NCBI GenBank assembly: GCA_900548765.1
Contig: URLU01000138.1
Span: forward strand, 1 to 6,118
DNA from: an uncultured Lachnobacterium sp.
GTDB lineage: Bacteria > Bacillota > Clostridia > Lachnospirales > Lachnospiraceae
Reading direction: 5' to 3'
Length of the DNA stretch: 6,118 nucleotides
Shown one piece after another: positions 5,672-6,118 of this stretch; the first letter of the stretch is position 1, and the number at the start of each line of letters is the position of its first letter. The position numbers and the translations under genes are program-made. The notes under the pieces are model-generated. The model was not told where the DNA came from, did not search any database, and worked only from the letters and a program-made list of their open reading frames with translations.

Positions 5672-6118
5672 TTAATTGATTGTGTGTACCTTTATCATGT
5701 TAGTAGCCCCCTTCATTCCGATTGGAACTCCTGCTGTAAATATAACAGTCTCGCCACTCTTGAGCAGCCCCTGGGTCTTGCATACACAGGATGCATGCTC
5801 GATAAGTTCAAAGAAATCACTCTTTTCCTGAAGAAGTACAGGTGTTACACCCCATGACAGGTTGAGCTGTCTGAATACCTTGTCTGTGAGACAACAGCCT
5901 ATGATGTCGCAGGCCGGACGGAAACGTGATACCATTCTGGCTGTGCTTCCTGACTTTGTGACAGTTACGATTGCTGCTGCATTTAAGTCATGAGCTGTTG
6001 TACAGGTAGCATGGCTTATGGCTCTTGCAATATTTTTATTGTTAGCTGTCTCCTGGTCTATCTTGTCAGACTTCTCTATAAGACCCGGAAAAACTGCATT
6101 TTCCTTAAATCTCTTTCT
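5672..6118 (-). CDS. pyk: Pyruvate kinase, C-terminal domain (runs off right edge)
   Basis: The frame is open from the right edge to TAA at 5674-5672, giving the last 148 residues; the start and the catalytic barrel lie outside the window. Pyruvate kinase converts phosphoenolpyruvate and ADP to pyruvate and ATP, the last step of glycolysis. Recognisable features in order are the AISHATCTTAHDLNAAAI helix, the phosphate-binding loop T-K-S-G-S-T followed by ARMVSRFRPACDI, the RQLNLSWGVTP strand and helix, and the closing GVPIGMKGATNMIKVH typical of the allosteric C-terminal domain. The protein ends there, so it lacks the extra PEP-utilising-type domain found in the longer Bacillus enzymes. An internal ATG at 5935 should not be taken as the start, because the upstream codons encode conserved family sequence. 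It converges on the alarmone synthetase gene. Confidence 0.96.
   Translation of the reverse strand, partial: RKRFKENAVFPGLIEKSDKIDQETANNKNIARAISHATCTTAHDLNAAAIVTVTKSGSTARMVSRFRPACDIIGCCLTDKVFRQLNLSWGVTPVLLQEKSDFFELIEHASCVCKTQGLLKSGETVIFTAGVPIGMKGATNMIKVHTIN

Noticed and set aside
5672..5935. An 87-codon gene starting at the ATG at 5935
   Set aside because: The same frame continues upstream to the window edge with conserved pyruvate kinase sequence, so this is an internal methionine.

Overview
The window looks like a chromosomal segment of a low-to-moderate GC anaerobic Firmicute, most likely a Lachnospiraceae gut bacterium. This is inferred from strong AGGAGG-type ribosome binding sites, a long-form RsmH methyltransferase outside the cell-division cluster, a stand-alone small alarmone synthetase, a pyruvate kinase that ends at its C-terminal domain, and AT-rich intergenic DNA with strong hairpins. 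The genus cannot be fixed from the sequence alone.

Layout: (1) 1-369, minus strand: the N-terminal cupin half of an AraC-type regulator that runs off the left edge. (2) 434-467: an intrinsic terminator closing a two-gene minus-strand operon. (3) 478-696, a 72-residue zinc-ribbon protein, and 669-2534, a ~620-residue uncharacterised cytoplasmic protein with polysaccharide-deacetylase/glycosidase-like features; the two genes overlap by 28 nt. (4) 2535-3175: a long intergenic region with a near-consensus sigma-A promoter for that operon, a LacI-type palindrome on the predicted start of transcription, a second copy 128 bp upstream, and a ~190-nt leader with eight TGCA tetramers. (5) 3176-4357, minus strand: RsmH-family 16S rRNA methyltransferase with a ~90-residue N-terminal extension. 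(6) 4358-4839: the region between divergent genes, with a 63-bp-period tandem repeat, a 13-bp perfect hairpin, a 22-bp hairpin and a fragment of a third repeat copy. (7) 4840-5592, plus strand: a small alarmone synthetase with its own extended -10 promoter. (8) 5606-5649: a bidirectional terminator. (9) 5672-6118, minus strand: the C-terminal end of pyruvate kinase.

Functionally there are two parts. The left part looks like a regulated carbohydrate locus: an AraC-type regulator, LacI-type operators, a large deacetylase-like protein of unknown activity and a co-translated zinc ribbon. The right part holds housekeeping and stress genes (rRNA methylation, (p)ppGpp synthesis, glycolysis), each apparently its own transcription unit. 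The most promising undescribed items are the large protein/zinc-ribbon pair with its dual-operator promoter, and the repeat/hairpin cluster at 4430-4690.
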